Below are positions 28,801 through 36,913 of a stretch of DNA of 64,000 nt, in pieces. The notes beneath the pieces were generated by a model. It was given only the letters and a program-made list of their open reading frames with translations. It was not told the origin of the DNA and did not search any database. The DNA lies in assembly GCF_947497275.1 (NCBI RefSeq), contig NZ_CANMFS010000001.1:558001-622000 (forward strand). Reading direction: 5' to 3'. The translations under genes were made by a program, and so were the position numbers. Source of the stretch: an uncultured Sulfitobacter sp. GTDB lineage: Bacteria > Pseudomonadota > Alphaproteobacteria > Rhodobacterales > Rhodobacteraceae. The number at the start of each line of letters is the position of its first letter. Position 1 is the first letter of the stretch.

Positions 28801-28959
28801 GATACCTTTGCCGTCGCCGTCCTGTTCTTCCGATTCCCAGACCAGTACAAAGCCGCCATCCGCCAGTGCCGCGATCTCAGGGTTGGACTTGTTGGATATT
28901 GTATTGGTGTTGGCAGTGGCGTTTTCAGTGACGGGGAGGAAACCGGGGGCTTGGATCAT
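25828..28959 (-). CDS. Large RTX calcium-binding protein, probably type I secreted
   Basis: Product of 1043 residues from the ATG at 28959. Residues about 20-340 hold ADGGFV(V/L)(V/T)W-type beta-propeller-like repeats (IAALADGGFVLVWES, VTPLADGGFVVTWAS). An Ig-like segment (YQWYVDDAPINGATD) lies near 380-440. RTX nonapeptides GGxGxDxU fill about 455-555 and 693-956, split by a unique 130-residue domain. A DWIQDF...FDLLA tail (about 960-1043) ends as type I substrates do. Calcium would fold it outside the cell. No T1SS ABC/MFP genes are nearby. It sits on the island as likely cargo. Confidence 0.88.
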   Translation of the reverse strand: MIQAPGFLPVTENATANTNTISNKSNPEIAALADGGFVLVWESEEQDGDGKGIFGQRVDAAGDKVGGEFQVNTFTFDEQDAPSVTPLADGGFVVTWASAGQSLGEGEIYGQRFDTEGAKAGTEFKVSGGGPSFKGGHDIVSTADGGFYVAWESTAENGNAYTIDGQAFDADGNAEGPRHSIVDDGNGTRGLQNLSLSQFDDGQLIAGWSESTFAKFKVFETDGSAVGDTFSFNSNDRYINNSFNATPISDTQFIGEWTNPITSRSEDFESGFSTFYRIFDIETGSISEPLTREDREPFMLFNGSLAASAVGETLPAYGETVSTRLPSGQYAVAWSDGQYAQFADDNEPGSITYRLLERNQLASGSATIGGDAFAGETLTAVVEGFDDPDGVVSVNYQWYVDDAPINGATDLSYVVQDEDSGKLLEFKATLIDGNGTAETLTAENPVIVGKSILGTSEGDSLSGTQGHDRIEGQDGNDTISGLGGDDTLSGGGGADFIVGDFGDDTLQGGAGNDTIRGELGDDTLDGGAGDDIVNGGDGDDSLSGGAGNDEISGADGHDTINPGIGRDTIYLASDVVTGALEEIAGDHFFGFGISGAMFIQDATLNGSAETSFDGESTVFLQPVAGERETVSFTVAGDVRTNGFEFKQIGDTIGFGNFRIDPSTDGAGRFELSGNDLPNNVFAGGRTGRLVGGNGDDEINGRSIDYGSGTLNDLIYGNAGNDTLKGFAGLDTVVGGEGDDRILGGLGNDRLIGHEGRDTLFGEQGDDQIFGGDDADMLQGGIGNDTLFGGSGDDTLNGSADNDELFGEDGHDRLLGSDGNDRVIGGAGDDSIDGGNGTDTLNGGGGDDTIIGGTDMADLRDNIFGGAGNDSIDGGYGNDLIYGQEGDDTIEGGFGADTVQGQDGDDVLTGSAFGDNAFGGDGDDFINGGFGNDLLNGGHGADEFFHIGGGPQQMRGHGSDWIQDFDAAEGDVLVFGGTASVEQFQVNFTHTANLQTGERSGEDNVEEAFVIYRPTGQILWALVDGAAQDEINLMIQGDSFDLLA

Positions 28960-29038
28960 GCTGCAACTCTCTACTCTTGGATATATGGCGAAATTCAACC
29001 TCAGATCGAATATCTGAATCAGAGGTAACATCCTCATG

Positions 29039-29586
29039 TTACTTTGAAAATGGGCAAGCGGGAATGTTTTCGCCCGTTAAAGTGGCGACTGCATGCGATG
29101 CGCCAGTGTTGTTCAAGCTGGTGTGAAGCGGGCGGATAACTCCCCAAATAGCTCGTTCCGACGTTAGGGATGAGGAGTTGCTGAGCAAGCCAATACCTGC
29201 GTTGATATTGGGGGAATGCGTTGCACTTGACGGGCCAACAAAGTCGGTGTGAGCGGTTGTGATGCTCAACCCCGCTGCCATGAGGGCCGCGAGAACCTCG
29301 TTGCGTGAGATTTCCTTTCCGGTGGCGCTCAGGTGCCTTGCTTGAAGCGCGATGATGACCGCCAGTTGGTCGCGGTGGAGACGCATGGAGGTCCACGCTG
29401 GAACTGGTGCAAACGGTTTGAGCGTGTTGCGATCGCTACGCTTTCCCGCGCGGCCAGCATCTCGACGGGCGTGAGGTAGAGAGAGGCCGTGCCGTCCAGC
29501 TTGCGGGTCCGGCGGGTGCGCTTCAGGTCGCCCACCTTCGTCGCTGAGGTGTTTGTCGGGCGGGTGTAGGCGGTGATGTTCGTCAT
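29039..29586 (-). pseudogene. Frameshifted small island protein
   Basis: A good start exists at 29586 (AAAGGAAACAAT before the ATG), giving MTNITAYTRPTNTSATKVG and on to LYLTPVEMLAARE. Near 29435-29445 the frame must shift to continue as LHRDQLAVIIALQARHLS, EISRNEVLAALMAAGL, a stretch with the look of a ribbon-helix-helix or other small DNA-binding helix pair. The second frame stays open to 29039. I do not recognise the family. Either one base was lost or gained in the GGGAAAG tract or these are two overlapping genes. Confidence 0.45.
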
Positions 29587-29601
29587 ATTGTTTCCTTTCA
29601 T

Positions 29602-30431
29602 GGGAGGCCTTGGCGGGCTTGCGCCGCGATGACCAAGGCAGAGGGTTGGAGTTGAGATGCCATCCGAATTGCGTCTTCGACTGGGCGAAAGCCAAGCGGG
29701 GTCTTAAGCCGAAGAGGTGTTGACTCAGGTTCGTGCAGCGAAGCTGGGCCAAACTGAAGTGAGGGGTATCTATTGGCTTGGGTAACGAAGGTGGAGGCTG
29801 ACCGGTAATGTGCTCGATAGGGTGATCTCGAATAGCGTCGTCGTCTTGGCGATAGCCAAGCTGGGTCTTTGCACATGAGGTATGACTTCAGGTTCATTCA
29901 GCGAAGCTGGGTCAAACTGAGGTTGATCAAGAAGGTTGATTTTGATTGTGAAGACGACGAAGGAGGCGCCCCCCGAGGTTATCCTTAATAATGGTGGAGG
30001 GACCTTTTCGGGCGAACCTTCGCAGTCCACTTAGAGGTCACCCGTGAATTTCCCCTTTATGGTGGTGGAGGGACTTTTGAGACCGCCGCGTACGCCACGG
30101 GCTTGGCCGTCGCTTCAAACTGCCATCCTCATAGACGGGAGGTTCGTCCGGGCCAAAATAGGCTGCTGGATAAGCGACGTCTGGTTTGTCGAGACGATCA
30201 AAAGCGGGGTTCAGCATCTCATAGGACCGCAACCCGTAGATCTCGCGGCAGTAGTGGTCGTGAGGACGTGGGGGCAATATGCAGCCTGCCCCCCCCCTTC
30301 CTTTGACAGGATCTGGCGCTTTTTAAGCTACTCTCTGCGCCTGCTGGTCGGGTTCGGTTTCCCAACCGAACGCAGCTTTTCGACGCCGCGCTTGTCGGGC
30401 CGACTGCTTCGCCAGGGTGATGGTCTAGCTG
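29602..30431. other. Degenerate island segment without intact genes
   Basis: Besides the 87-bp repeat this stretch holds a second short direct repeat (ATGGTGGAGGGACCTTTT at 29991-30008, ATGGTGGTGGAGGGACTTTT at 30059-30078), a run of nine C at 30289-30297 and a hairpin GTTCGGTT-TCCC-AACCGAAC at 30352-30371. A minus-strand 79-codon frame (30038-30277) is the only fair candidate for a small gene; it has no known domain. The area looks like recombination debris at the right end of the island. Confidence 0.5.
29671..29920. repeat. Two copies of an ~87-bp imperfect direct repeat
   Basis: 29671-29757 and 29835-29920 align over their whole length with one single-base gap and roughly three quarters identity; shared cores include AGCCAAGC(G/T)GGGTCTT and CAGCGAAGCTGGG(C/T)CAAACTGA. 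The copies start 164 bp apart. Read on the minus strand both encode a PQF(D/G)PASL(N/H)EPE-like string, so they may be the decayed repeat of a protein gene. Confidence 0.7.
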
Positions 30432-30990
30432 ATGGCCATGTCTTTTGGCCTGCTTATGTACGGTGTCGTCTATGCCACCAAACTGTGCAGCAAGAACGAG
30501 CTGATCCGCGTCGTGTTCCGACCGCTGGTTCTGATCGTCGCGGTGCTTGGTTCCATTCTGGGGGGTATCACCAATCCCACCCCGGCGGCGGCGCTCGGGG
30601 CGGGGGGCGCGATCATGCTTGCGGCCTACCGCAAGCTCACGGATCTCCACCGCTCGCCCAAGGTGATCATCTGGAGTACGCTGGCCATCATCATCTGTAT
30701 CCTCGTCGGCGTGAACTTTGATCTGCGGGTCAACCAGGACGAAGTCAGCTTTGAAAGCTGGGTCTGCAAACTTCGTTCCTGACGCCGCCGCTCGGCTTTG
30801 CGCTGTTCTACTTGCGCAGGGTTGCCCCGGTGAGTGTGACGACACGGCATATCTACCGTGGCATCATCCCGTTCGTTCTGATCCAGGTCGCGGGGTTTGC
30901 AATCTTGTGGCTGTTCACGTCCATCGTGACGATCGCACCGGATCTGATCCCGAACCGAATATCAAAGAGCCGGGGGAGGTGGCCCTGCCG
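30432..30990 (+). pseudogene. TRAP transporter large permease (DctM-like) pseudogene
   Basis: The frame from 30432 reads LGSILGGITNPTPAAALGAGG and then IIWSTLAIIICILVGVNFDL, matching the middle of extended TRAP large permeases. At about 30775 the sequence jumps to FLTPPLGFALFYLRRVAP and YRGIIPFVLIQVAGFAILWLF, the C-terminal part, in another frame, followed by a stop-prone tail. The catalytic middle is missing and both ends are lost, so the gene is an internal-deletion relic. Intact members import organic acids with a periplasmic binding protein; none of its partners remain. Confidence 0.8.
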
Positions 30991-31055
30991 GAAACGGCGG
31001 TCCCGTTTTTCATGGGGAAAGTGGTTTCCGCTGGCTTCGTTGTCGTGCTCGCGGG

Positions 31056-31472
31056 CTATGCATTACGGGCGGGCTCTTCGGGATTGCTGGAGAACAGTGC
31101 GATCTTGTTGCCCTGAGGGTCGCGAAGATAGCAGACGTAAAAACGTGGACCGTATGACGGGCGGAAACCCGGCTGGCCCTCGTCGAAGCCTCCTGCGGCA
31201 AGTGCTGCGGCATGCAGGTCGCGCACCTGCTGTTGGGTGCGTGCCTCGAATGCGATCATCGTGCCGTTTCCGGCCGTGGCAGGTGCCCCGTTGTAGGTCG
31301 GTTTGACGTAGAAATCCGGCAGTACGGCAACCTGACCGCGCGCCACGGGCAAGGCGTAGCTCAGGCCTTGGGGCCCTTCCTTCAGTTCGTAGTAAAGGGC
31401 TGGCAGGATTGCGGAATAGAACCGTTTCGCTTTGGAAATGTCGTCGGCACCGACAGTGACATAAGCGATCAT
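31056..31472 (-). CDS. VOC-family (glyoxalase-like) protein
   Basis: Product of 138 residues with the paired beta-alpha-beta-beta-beta modules of the vicinal oxygen chelate fold: VTVGADDISKAKRFYSAIL at the start and FYVCYLRDPQGNKIALFSS at the end. The final Glu metal ligand expected in true glyoxalase I is Lys-Ile here, so catalysis cannot be predicted. No partner genes; it marks the first intact host-type gene right of the island. Confidence 0.8.
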   Translation of the reverse strand: MIAYVTVGADDISKAKRFYSAILPALYYELKEGPQGLSYALPVARGQVAVLPDFYVKPTYNGAPATAGNGTMIAFEARTQQQVRDLHAAALAAGGFDEGQPGFRPSYGPRFYVCYLRDPQGNKIALFSSNPEEPARNA

Positions 31473-31673
31473 GGTGTGAGCTGTCTTTCAAAGATTAATG
31501 TAATACCGCAGATCTTTAGTGTCAAAGTAGGCTGGCGCGTAATTCGGAACAGTTATAGGTACTCCGGTGCCGCGTTGCCCGAAGGCAAACGGATCAAATC
31601 GCTCTCTGGCCGCGATATGTTCTGCATCGCCGCACCAAAGATTTCGGAAAAATTCCCGGCAAAGCCACCGATT

Positions 31674-32486
31674 TCATCGGCTCAGATCCGGAAGCGATAT
31701 GTTCGCAACCTGCTCGGCGATGGGATCATTGCTCAGCGGATGGGTTTCGGCGGCGAAAGCATCCGGATCGCGCACCTTCTGCCATGTGCCCCCGATGTAG
31801 ACTTCGAGGCCCGAAAACTTGGCCTTGTAGCCCATCTTCTGGCTGCCGGGCACCCAATAGCCGAGATAGACGTAGGGAAGACCCGCCTGACGGGCGATTT
31901 CGATGTGATCAAGAATGATGTAGGTGCCAAGCCCGTTGCGCGGCAGATCGGGTGTGTAGAAACTGTAGACCATGCTGACGCCATCAACGAGCACGTCCGT
32001 CAGACACACGCCGATCAGCTCACCCGTCTCGGTATCGCTGTATTCGATCACGCGACTGCGGATCGGGGTTTCCTCGATCATGGCGGCAAATTCGAAAACG
32101 TCCATATCGGCCATACCGCCGTCCGAATGGCGGCTGTCGAGATAGCGGCGGAAAAGATCGTATTGATCTTCGGTAGCCCAGGGGGACGTCGCGCGCCGCG
32201 ATACGCCGCTGTTGCGCCTGAGTGTCCGCCGCTGGCTCTTGCTGGGTGCAAAGCGTGCAACGTCAATGCGCGCCGAGAGACACGCGGCGCAATCCGAACA
32301 GGAGGGCCGGTACAGCACGTTCTGGCTGCGCCTGAACCCCTGTCCAGACAGGCTGTCGTTCAGCTTTTCCGCGTTTGCACCCTGAAGCGCGGTGAACAAT
32401 TTGCGTTCCACGCGCCCCTCCAGATAGGGGCACGGCTGCGGTGCCGTGACATAGAACTGGGGAGCGATGGGAAGCGAATGGCGCAT
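31674..32486 (-). CDS. bpt: Leucyl/arginyl-tRNA-protein transferase (Bpt/Ate type)
   Basis: Product of 270 residues from the ATG at 32486. The N-terminal block ([33 protein letters not shown] with CxxC-like cysteines) and C-terminal block ([30 protein letters not shown]) define the ATE/Bpt family. It transfers an amino acid, usually leucine in bacteria, to Asp/Glu N-termini and marks proteins for ClpS-ClpAP. Twenty further in-frame codons upstream are not conserved. It is 84 bp downstream of an RDD-family gene, a common neighbour in Rhodobacterales. Confidence 0.92.
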   Translation of the reverse strand: MRHSLPIAPQFYVTAPQPCPYLEGRVERKLFTALQGANAEKLNDSLSGQGFRRSQNVLYRPSCSDCAACLSARIDVARFAPSKSQRRTLRRNSGVSRRATSPWATEDQYDLFRRYLDSRHSDGGMADMDVFEFAAMIEETPIRSRVIEYSDTETGELIGVCLTDVLVDGVSMVYSFYTPDLPRNGLGTYIILDHIEIARQAGLPYVYLGYWVPGSQKMGYKAKFSGLEVYIGGTWQKVRDPDAFAAETHPLSNDPIAEQVANISLPDLSR

Positions 32487-32570
32487 GAAGTATTCCGTAT
32501 GAGACAATCGGTACGATAACGCGTCAGGTTTGGAGCGCAAACGCAAATTTCTCGAAGGGCGCTTGCACGC

Positions 32571-32996
32571 TTATCCGCGCCGGTTGAGCGCGACGCTTCC
32601 CAACACCAGATCGCTGACGCCCTGACGGCGATCAGTGGTGCACATCAGGACTGCGGATGCGATCTGGATCAACGGGATCGACCACGAGATGCTGTAGCCC
32701 AGCGTGTGGAAAAAGGCGGTCGGCAGATCAAAGGGACGATCGTCCGCTTGCCGTAACTCAAGCGCGAAAAGGCGCATGCCCCATGTCGCCGAGCCGCGTG
32801 TCAGTGTGATGATCCGGTAAGCGAAGCTGATGACGATGAACAGAAACGGCAGGAAAAACAGGCCGGTGAATGCCGTCAACGGCACGGCAAGCGCCGTAAG
32901 CACGGAGATGATCAGCACGTCGGTGACCCAAGCAAGCAGACGCTTTGTGGGCACGCCGTCGTAAAATTCCGGGTTTATGTCGGGATCGGGGAGCAT
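32571..32996 (-). CDS. RDD family membrane protein
   Basis: Product of 141 residues from the ATG at 32996 (AAAGGT upstream). It opens with DINPEFYDGVPTKRLLAWVTDVLIISVL, shown here in short form as the LLAWVTD motif, and has three to four TM segments; the RDD signature is RLLAWVTD near the N-terminus and GSATWGMRLFALELR in the middle. Family members are membrane proteins with suggested transport roles and no agreed reaction. Same strand as bpt. Confidence 0.85.
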   Translation of the reverse strand: MLPDPDINPEFYDGVPTKRLLAWVTDVLIISVLTALAVPLTAFTGLFFLPFLFIVISFAYRIITLTRGSATWGMRLFALELRQADDRPFDLPTAFFHTLGYSISWSIPLIQIASAVLMCTTDRRQGVSDLVLGSVALNRRG

Positions 32997-33096
32997 GGCA
33001 GACCTTTGGCAGGGGGGCATAGGATGGCAAGGGGGACATAGGAAGACCCTCCCGATCTGGGAGGGCCCTGGGCCGGTGTCAACCCGGCGGCGTGGA

Positions 33097-33525
33097 TCAG
33101 CTTTCGGCGGAGCCTTCGCTGCGCTTGGCACGCTCGTTCATGAACGCGTCGAACTCGGTTTTGTCCTTGGCGTCGCGCAACCGTGCAAGGAAGCTCTCAA
33201 AGCTGTCTTGCTCTTCTTCGAGGCGGCGCAGCGTGTCGGCCTTGTAGGCGTCGAATGCGCTGTTGCCCGTGGGCCGACCCATGGCAAAGCTGTGACGGCT
33301 GCGGCGGGCGCAGGAACGCGAAGACGATGAAGACATGCGTTTACTCCAGATTGCGAAGGCCAGCAGGGCAACGCCCACAGGCCAGAAGATGATGAATCCC
33401 AGAACGATGGCGGCAAGCCATGCTGGTTTACCACGCGCATCGAGCCAGTCCTGGGCTTTGCCGAGCCAGTTGCGGACGTCGGCAGTGCGAGAGGTGTAGG
33501 AAGCGGTATCGGTCAGTGTGGCCAT
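33097..33525 (-). CDS. DUF2852 membrane protein
   Basis: Product of 142 residues from the ATG at 33525. One strong TM segment (PAWLAAIVLGFIIFWPVGVA, about residues 30-50) with a FWPVG motif is followed by SSSSS, a basic stretch and a coiled-coil-like C-terminus (DTLRRLEEEQDSFESFLARL). This pattern matches DUF2852, typical of alphaproteobacteria; its function is unknown. It is divergent from glnE, with paired inverted repeats in the shared 241-bp promoter region. Confidence 0.85.
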   Translation of the reverse strand: MATLTDTASYTSRTADVRNWLGKAQDWLDARGKPAWLAAIVLGFIIFWPVGVALLAFAIWSKRMSSSSSRSCARRSRHSFAMGRPTGNSAFDAYKADTLRRLEEEQDSFESFLARLRDAKDKTEFDAFMNERAKRSEGSAES

Positions 33526-33592
33526 TTCAGTCCTTGTGTAAGTGGCGGTGTGCCGCCGCCGGAAGTGGGGCGCTGCACCGGTGAAAGGAGTA

Positions 33593-33670
33593 ATGTAAAT
33601 GTCTTTCACATGGTTTAAGTTGGGGATCGTGGTCAAAGTTTGCAAGCCCTGATGTGAAGGATATTTACAT
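33593..33670. promoter_or_regulatory. Paired 19-bp inverted repeats between DUF2852 and glnE
   Basis: ATGTAAATGTCTTTCACAT at 33593-33611 and ATGTGAAGGATATTTACAT at 33652-33670 are reverse complements with two mismatches, centres 59 bp apart. A weaker third copy (core TAAATATCTTT) lies near 33707-33717. The DNA is AT-rich and lies between divergent starts, so these are probably binding sites of a dimeric regulator. Which regulator is unknown. Confidence 0.6.
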
Positions 33671-33766
33671 TCATGGAAAGTATCTAATGAGATCAATATG
33701 TTATGATAAATATCTTTTTTGACGTCTCGCATTGACGGCGGTGCAGCGATCCCGCAAATCTGAAGC

Positions 33767-36580
33767 ATGGATGAAAAACCGCTAAGCCAGCTCATTACCC
33801 GTGCGCCGCGCGTTCTTGCCGCGCATGATTGCGATGTGCCGCTCGGTGATTATGATCCGGGCCTTCGCGACCTATTGACCGGCACAGCCGCCCATTCGCC
33901 CTATCTGGCCGGGTTGATCAATCGCGAGGCGGAGTGGCTCAAGGAAGCTGTAGTGGCCCCGACGACAGCCGTGTCCGCGCTCGTCGCCGCTTCGCAGCAG
34001 TTACAGGCAGAGACCCTGGCAGCAGGATTGCGCCAGGGCAAACGGCGTGTTGCTCTTCTGACCGCTCTGGCAGATCTGGGCGGTGCCTGGAGTCTCGAAC
34101 AGGTCACGGGCGCGCTGACAGATTTCGCCGATGCCGCAGCACAGGCCGCTTTGAGGGTCGCGGTCGCTGCCCAGATCAAGCGCGGGAAAATGCCGGGTCT
34201 GGTGGAGGAAGACGCGTTGACCGCCGGAGGAATGACCATTCTGGCGATGGGCAAGATGGGTGCGCGCGAACTGAACTATTCTTCCGATATCGACCTGATC
34301 TGCCTCTTCGACGAAAGCCGCTTCGACCCTGCGGATTTTCAGGAGGCGCGCGCGGGCTTCATCAAGGCCACCCGCGCGATGGCCGCAAGCCTGAGCGAAA
34401 TCACGTCAGATGGCTATGTCTTTCGCACCGATCTGCGGCTGCGGCCCGATCCGGCGGTCACGCCGGTGTGCATCGGGCTCGACGCGGCCGAGCGATACTA
34501 CGAAAGCCTTGGTCGGACGTGGGAACGCGCGGCCTATATCAAGGCGCGGCCCTGTGCGGGCGATCTGGCCGTGGGGGCGGGGTTCATCGACACGCTGCGC
34601 CCCTTTGTCTGGCGCCGTCACCTCGATTTCGCGGCGATCCAGGATGCCCACGACATGCGCCTCGCCATCCGCGAGCATAAAGGTTTGGGCGGTGCGATCA
34701 CCTTGCCCGGTCACAACATGAAGCTCGGGCGCGGTGGTATCCGAGAGATCGAGTTTTTCACCCAGACGCGACAGCTGATCGCGGGTGGCCGTGATCGCGA
34801 TCTGCGGGTGCGCGGCACCAAGGAAGGACTGACGCAACTGGCCCGCAAGGAATGGATCCCGACCGACGTGGCCGAGACGCTGGCCGATCACTACACCTTC
34901 CACCGCACGGTGGAGCACCGGTTGCAGATGGTGCAGGACGCCCAAACCCACAGTTTGCCCAACTCGGACAGTGGGATGGCGCGCATCGCGGCGATGATGG
35001 ACATGGACCAAAGCGCGCTTGGGTCCGCGCTGCACCAACGGCTTGCGGCGGTACATGAGATCACCGAAGGGTTCTTTGCCGATGGCCACGCGCCCACGCC
35101 GGTACCCGCATCCGAGCACGACTTCGATACTGCGATCCTGGACCGCTGGCCAAGCTATCCGGCACTGCGGACCGACCGCGCCGCCGCCCTGTTCGAGCAG
35201 CTCAGGCCGGAACTGCTGGCACGGCTGGCACAGGCGGAACGGCCGGACGAGGCATTGCTTGCCTTCGATGGCTTCCTTGCGGGGCTTCCGGCGGGGGTAC
35301 AGTTTTTCTCGCTGCTCAAGGCGAACCCGCAGCTTGCCGATCTGCTGATCACGATCGTCTCCGTATCGCCCAAACTGGCGGCGCATCTGTCGCGTAACGC
35401 GCAGGTGCTGGACGCAGTGATCGGCGGCGACTTCTTTGACGACTGGCCGGGACAGGCGGCGCTGCAGGAAGGCCTCAGCGCGCGTCTGACGGGCATGGGC
35501 GATTACGAGGCGCAACTCGACGGGACGCGGGCCTGGGCGCGGGAATGGCACTTTCGCATCGGTGTGCATCATCTGCGGGGGCTGATCGACGCCGAAACCG
35601 CCGGCGTACAATACAGCGATCTGGCACGGGCCGTATTATGCGCGTTGTGGCCTATGGTGATCTCGGAATTTGCGCGCCGACACGGTCCGCCGCCCGGCAA
35701 GGGTGCGGCGATTCTCGGTATGGGGTCGCTCGGGGCAGGGCGCCTGACCGCGCAGTCGGATCTGGATATGATCGTGATCTACGATCCCGCCGATGTCGAG
35801 GCATCGGACGGCCGGCGTTCCCTGCCGACCCGCCAGTACTATGCGCGCCTGACCCAGGCAATGATCACGGCGATGAGCGCGCCGATGTCGCAGGGCAGGA
35901 TCTACGAAGTCGATTTGCGGTTGCGCCCTTCCGGCAACAAGGGACCCGTCGCAACCAGCCTTGCCGCGTTCCAAAGTTACCAGCGCGATGAAGCCTGGGT
36001 GTGGGAGCATCTGGCCCTGACCCGCGCGCAGGTCATCACCGGCCCCGAACCTCTCGCGCACGCGGTCGAAGCCTTGCGGATGGAGATCCTGAAGCAGCCG
36101 CGCGACGCGGCGGACGTGGCGGCACAGACGGCACAGATGCGCGCGCGGATCGCAGCGGCGAAATCCCCCGAAGGGGTGCTGGATGCCAAGATCGGCGCGG
36201 GCCGCCTGCAGGACATCGAGCTTTTTGCACAGGCTGGCGCGCTGATCGGGCAGAGTACCGCACGTGACATCCCTGCGGGCCTTGCCGCCGCGCGGCGGAC
36301 GGGGCTGATAAATGGTGCACAAGAGCAGTGCCTCAACGACGCTTACGGGCGGATGTGGGCGCTTCAGGCAGCATCAAGGCTACTGTCGGCGCACGCGTTA
36401 CGGATTGATCCACTGCGCGAGGCCGCGCGGGACTTCCTGATCCGCGCCGTGGCCCGCGACCCCGAGGGTGACACCGTTGCCGACCTCGAAGCGCAGCTGG
36501 GCGAAATTACGGCCCAAGCGGATGAAATCATCACCGCCGCTTTGGCGGCCGCCGGTCCGGTATCAGAGGAGGAATCATGA
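33767..36580 (+). CDS. glnE: Bifunctional glutamine synthetase adenylyltransferase / deadenylylase
   Basis: Product of 937 residues, typical for GlnE. The N-terminal deadenylylase domain holds GMGKMGARELNYSSDIDL near residue 160; the C-terminal adenylyltransferase holds GMGSLGAGRLTAQSDLDM near 651; each supplies the nucleotidyltransferase GS/GA...DxD metal site. It adds AMP to GlnA Tyr397 or removes it, under control of PII and glutamine. The 3' end overlaps a small gene by ATGA. The upstream region is shared with DUF2852. Confidence 0.96.
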   Translation: MDEKPLSQLITRAPRVLAAHDCDVPLGDYDPGLRDLLTGTAAHSPYLAGLINREAEWLKEAVVAPTTAVSALVAASQQLQAETLAAGLRQGKRRVALLTALADLGGAWSLEQVTGALTDFADAAAQAALRVAVAAQIKRGKMPGLVEEDALTAGGMTILAMGKMGARELNYSSDIDLICLFDESRFDPADFQEARAGFIKATRAMAASLSEITSDGYVFRTDLRLRPDPAVTPVCIGLDAAERYYESLGRTWERAAYIKARPCAGDLAVGAGFIDTLRPFVWRRHLDFAAIQDAHDMRLAIREHKGLGGAITLPGHNMKLGRGGIREIEFFTQTRQLIAGGRDRDLRVRGTKEGLTQLARKEWIPTDVAETLADHYTFHRTVEHRLQMVQDAQTHSLPNSDSGMARIAAMMDMDQSALGSALHQRLAAVHEITEGFFADGHAPTPVPASEHDFDTAILDRWPSYPALRTDRAAALFEQLRPELLARLAQAERPDEALLAFDGFLAGLPAGVQFFSLLKANPQLADLLITIVSVSPKLAAHLSRNAQVLDAVIGGDFFDDWPGQAALQEGLSARLTGMGDYEAQLDGTRAWAREWHFRIGVHHLRGLIDAETAGVQYSDLARAVLCALWPMVISEFARRHGPPPGKGAAILGMGSLGAGRLTAQSDLDMIVIYDPADVEASDGRRSLPTRQYYARLTQAMITAMSAPMSQGRIYEVDLRLRPSGNKGPVATSLAAFQSYQRDEAWVWEHLALTRAQVITGPEPLAHAVEALRMEILKQPRDAADVAAQTAQMRARIAAAKSPEGVLDAKIGAGRLQDIELFAQAGALIGQSTARDIPAGLAAARRTGLINGAQEQCLNDAYGRMWALQAASRLLSAHALRIDPLREAARDFLIRAVARDPEGDTVADLEAQLGEITAQADEIITAALAAAGPVSEEES

Positions 36581-36849
36581 AGCCAAAGCACAGTGTCGAC
36601 GACCCCAAGGGGCTGATTTTCGAGGCGTACCGGATGGAAGGCATCACCAAACCGGAGTGCCGGACCATCTTTCTGGACTGGGCGTTGAGCCTTGATGAGG
36701 CGCGCGACACCCGGTCGCGCCTGCGCAATCTGTTGAAAACATACGGCGCCGATACGGCCCATCCCATGACCGAAGTTTTGTCCGAAGGGTTGCCGGTGAT
36801 GGCGACACCGCACCGCCGCGGTGGCTGGCGCAGTCGTGAGCGGGACTGA
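36577..36849 (+). CDS. Small conserved protein coupled to glnE
   Basis: Product of 90 residues starting at the ATGA overlap with the glnE stop, with GAGGAG just before it. It reads GLIFEAYRMEGITKPECRTI, then FLDWALSLDEARDTRSRLRNL, then HPMTEVLSEG, which looks like a real soluble helical protein. I do not recognise a named family. Tight coupling to glnE suggests co-expression with nitrogen control; direct involvement is not shown. Confidence 0.7.
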   Translation: MKPKHSVDDPKGLIFEAYRMEGITKPECRTIFLDWALSLDEARDTRSRLRNLLKTYGADTAHPMTEVLSEGLPVMATPHRRGGWRSRERD

Positions 36850-36913
36850 GCGTAGCCTGTCAGCGCGCCCAGGAAACGGGTAAATACCCTGAATTCGTAC
36901 CGGGTTCTTCGTG

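Noticed and set aside
23701..30431. Intact prophage
   Set aside because: Only an integrase and an antirepressor relic are phage-like; no structural, packaging or lysis genes are present.
34406..35611. 401-codon minus-strand frame opposite glnE
   Set aside because: Antisense of the GlnE catalytic domains; no independent start signal.
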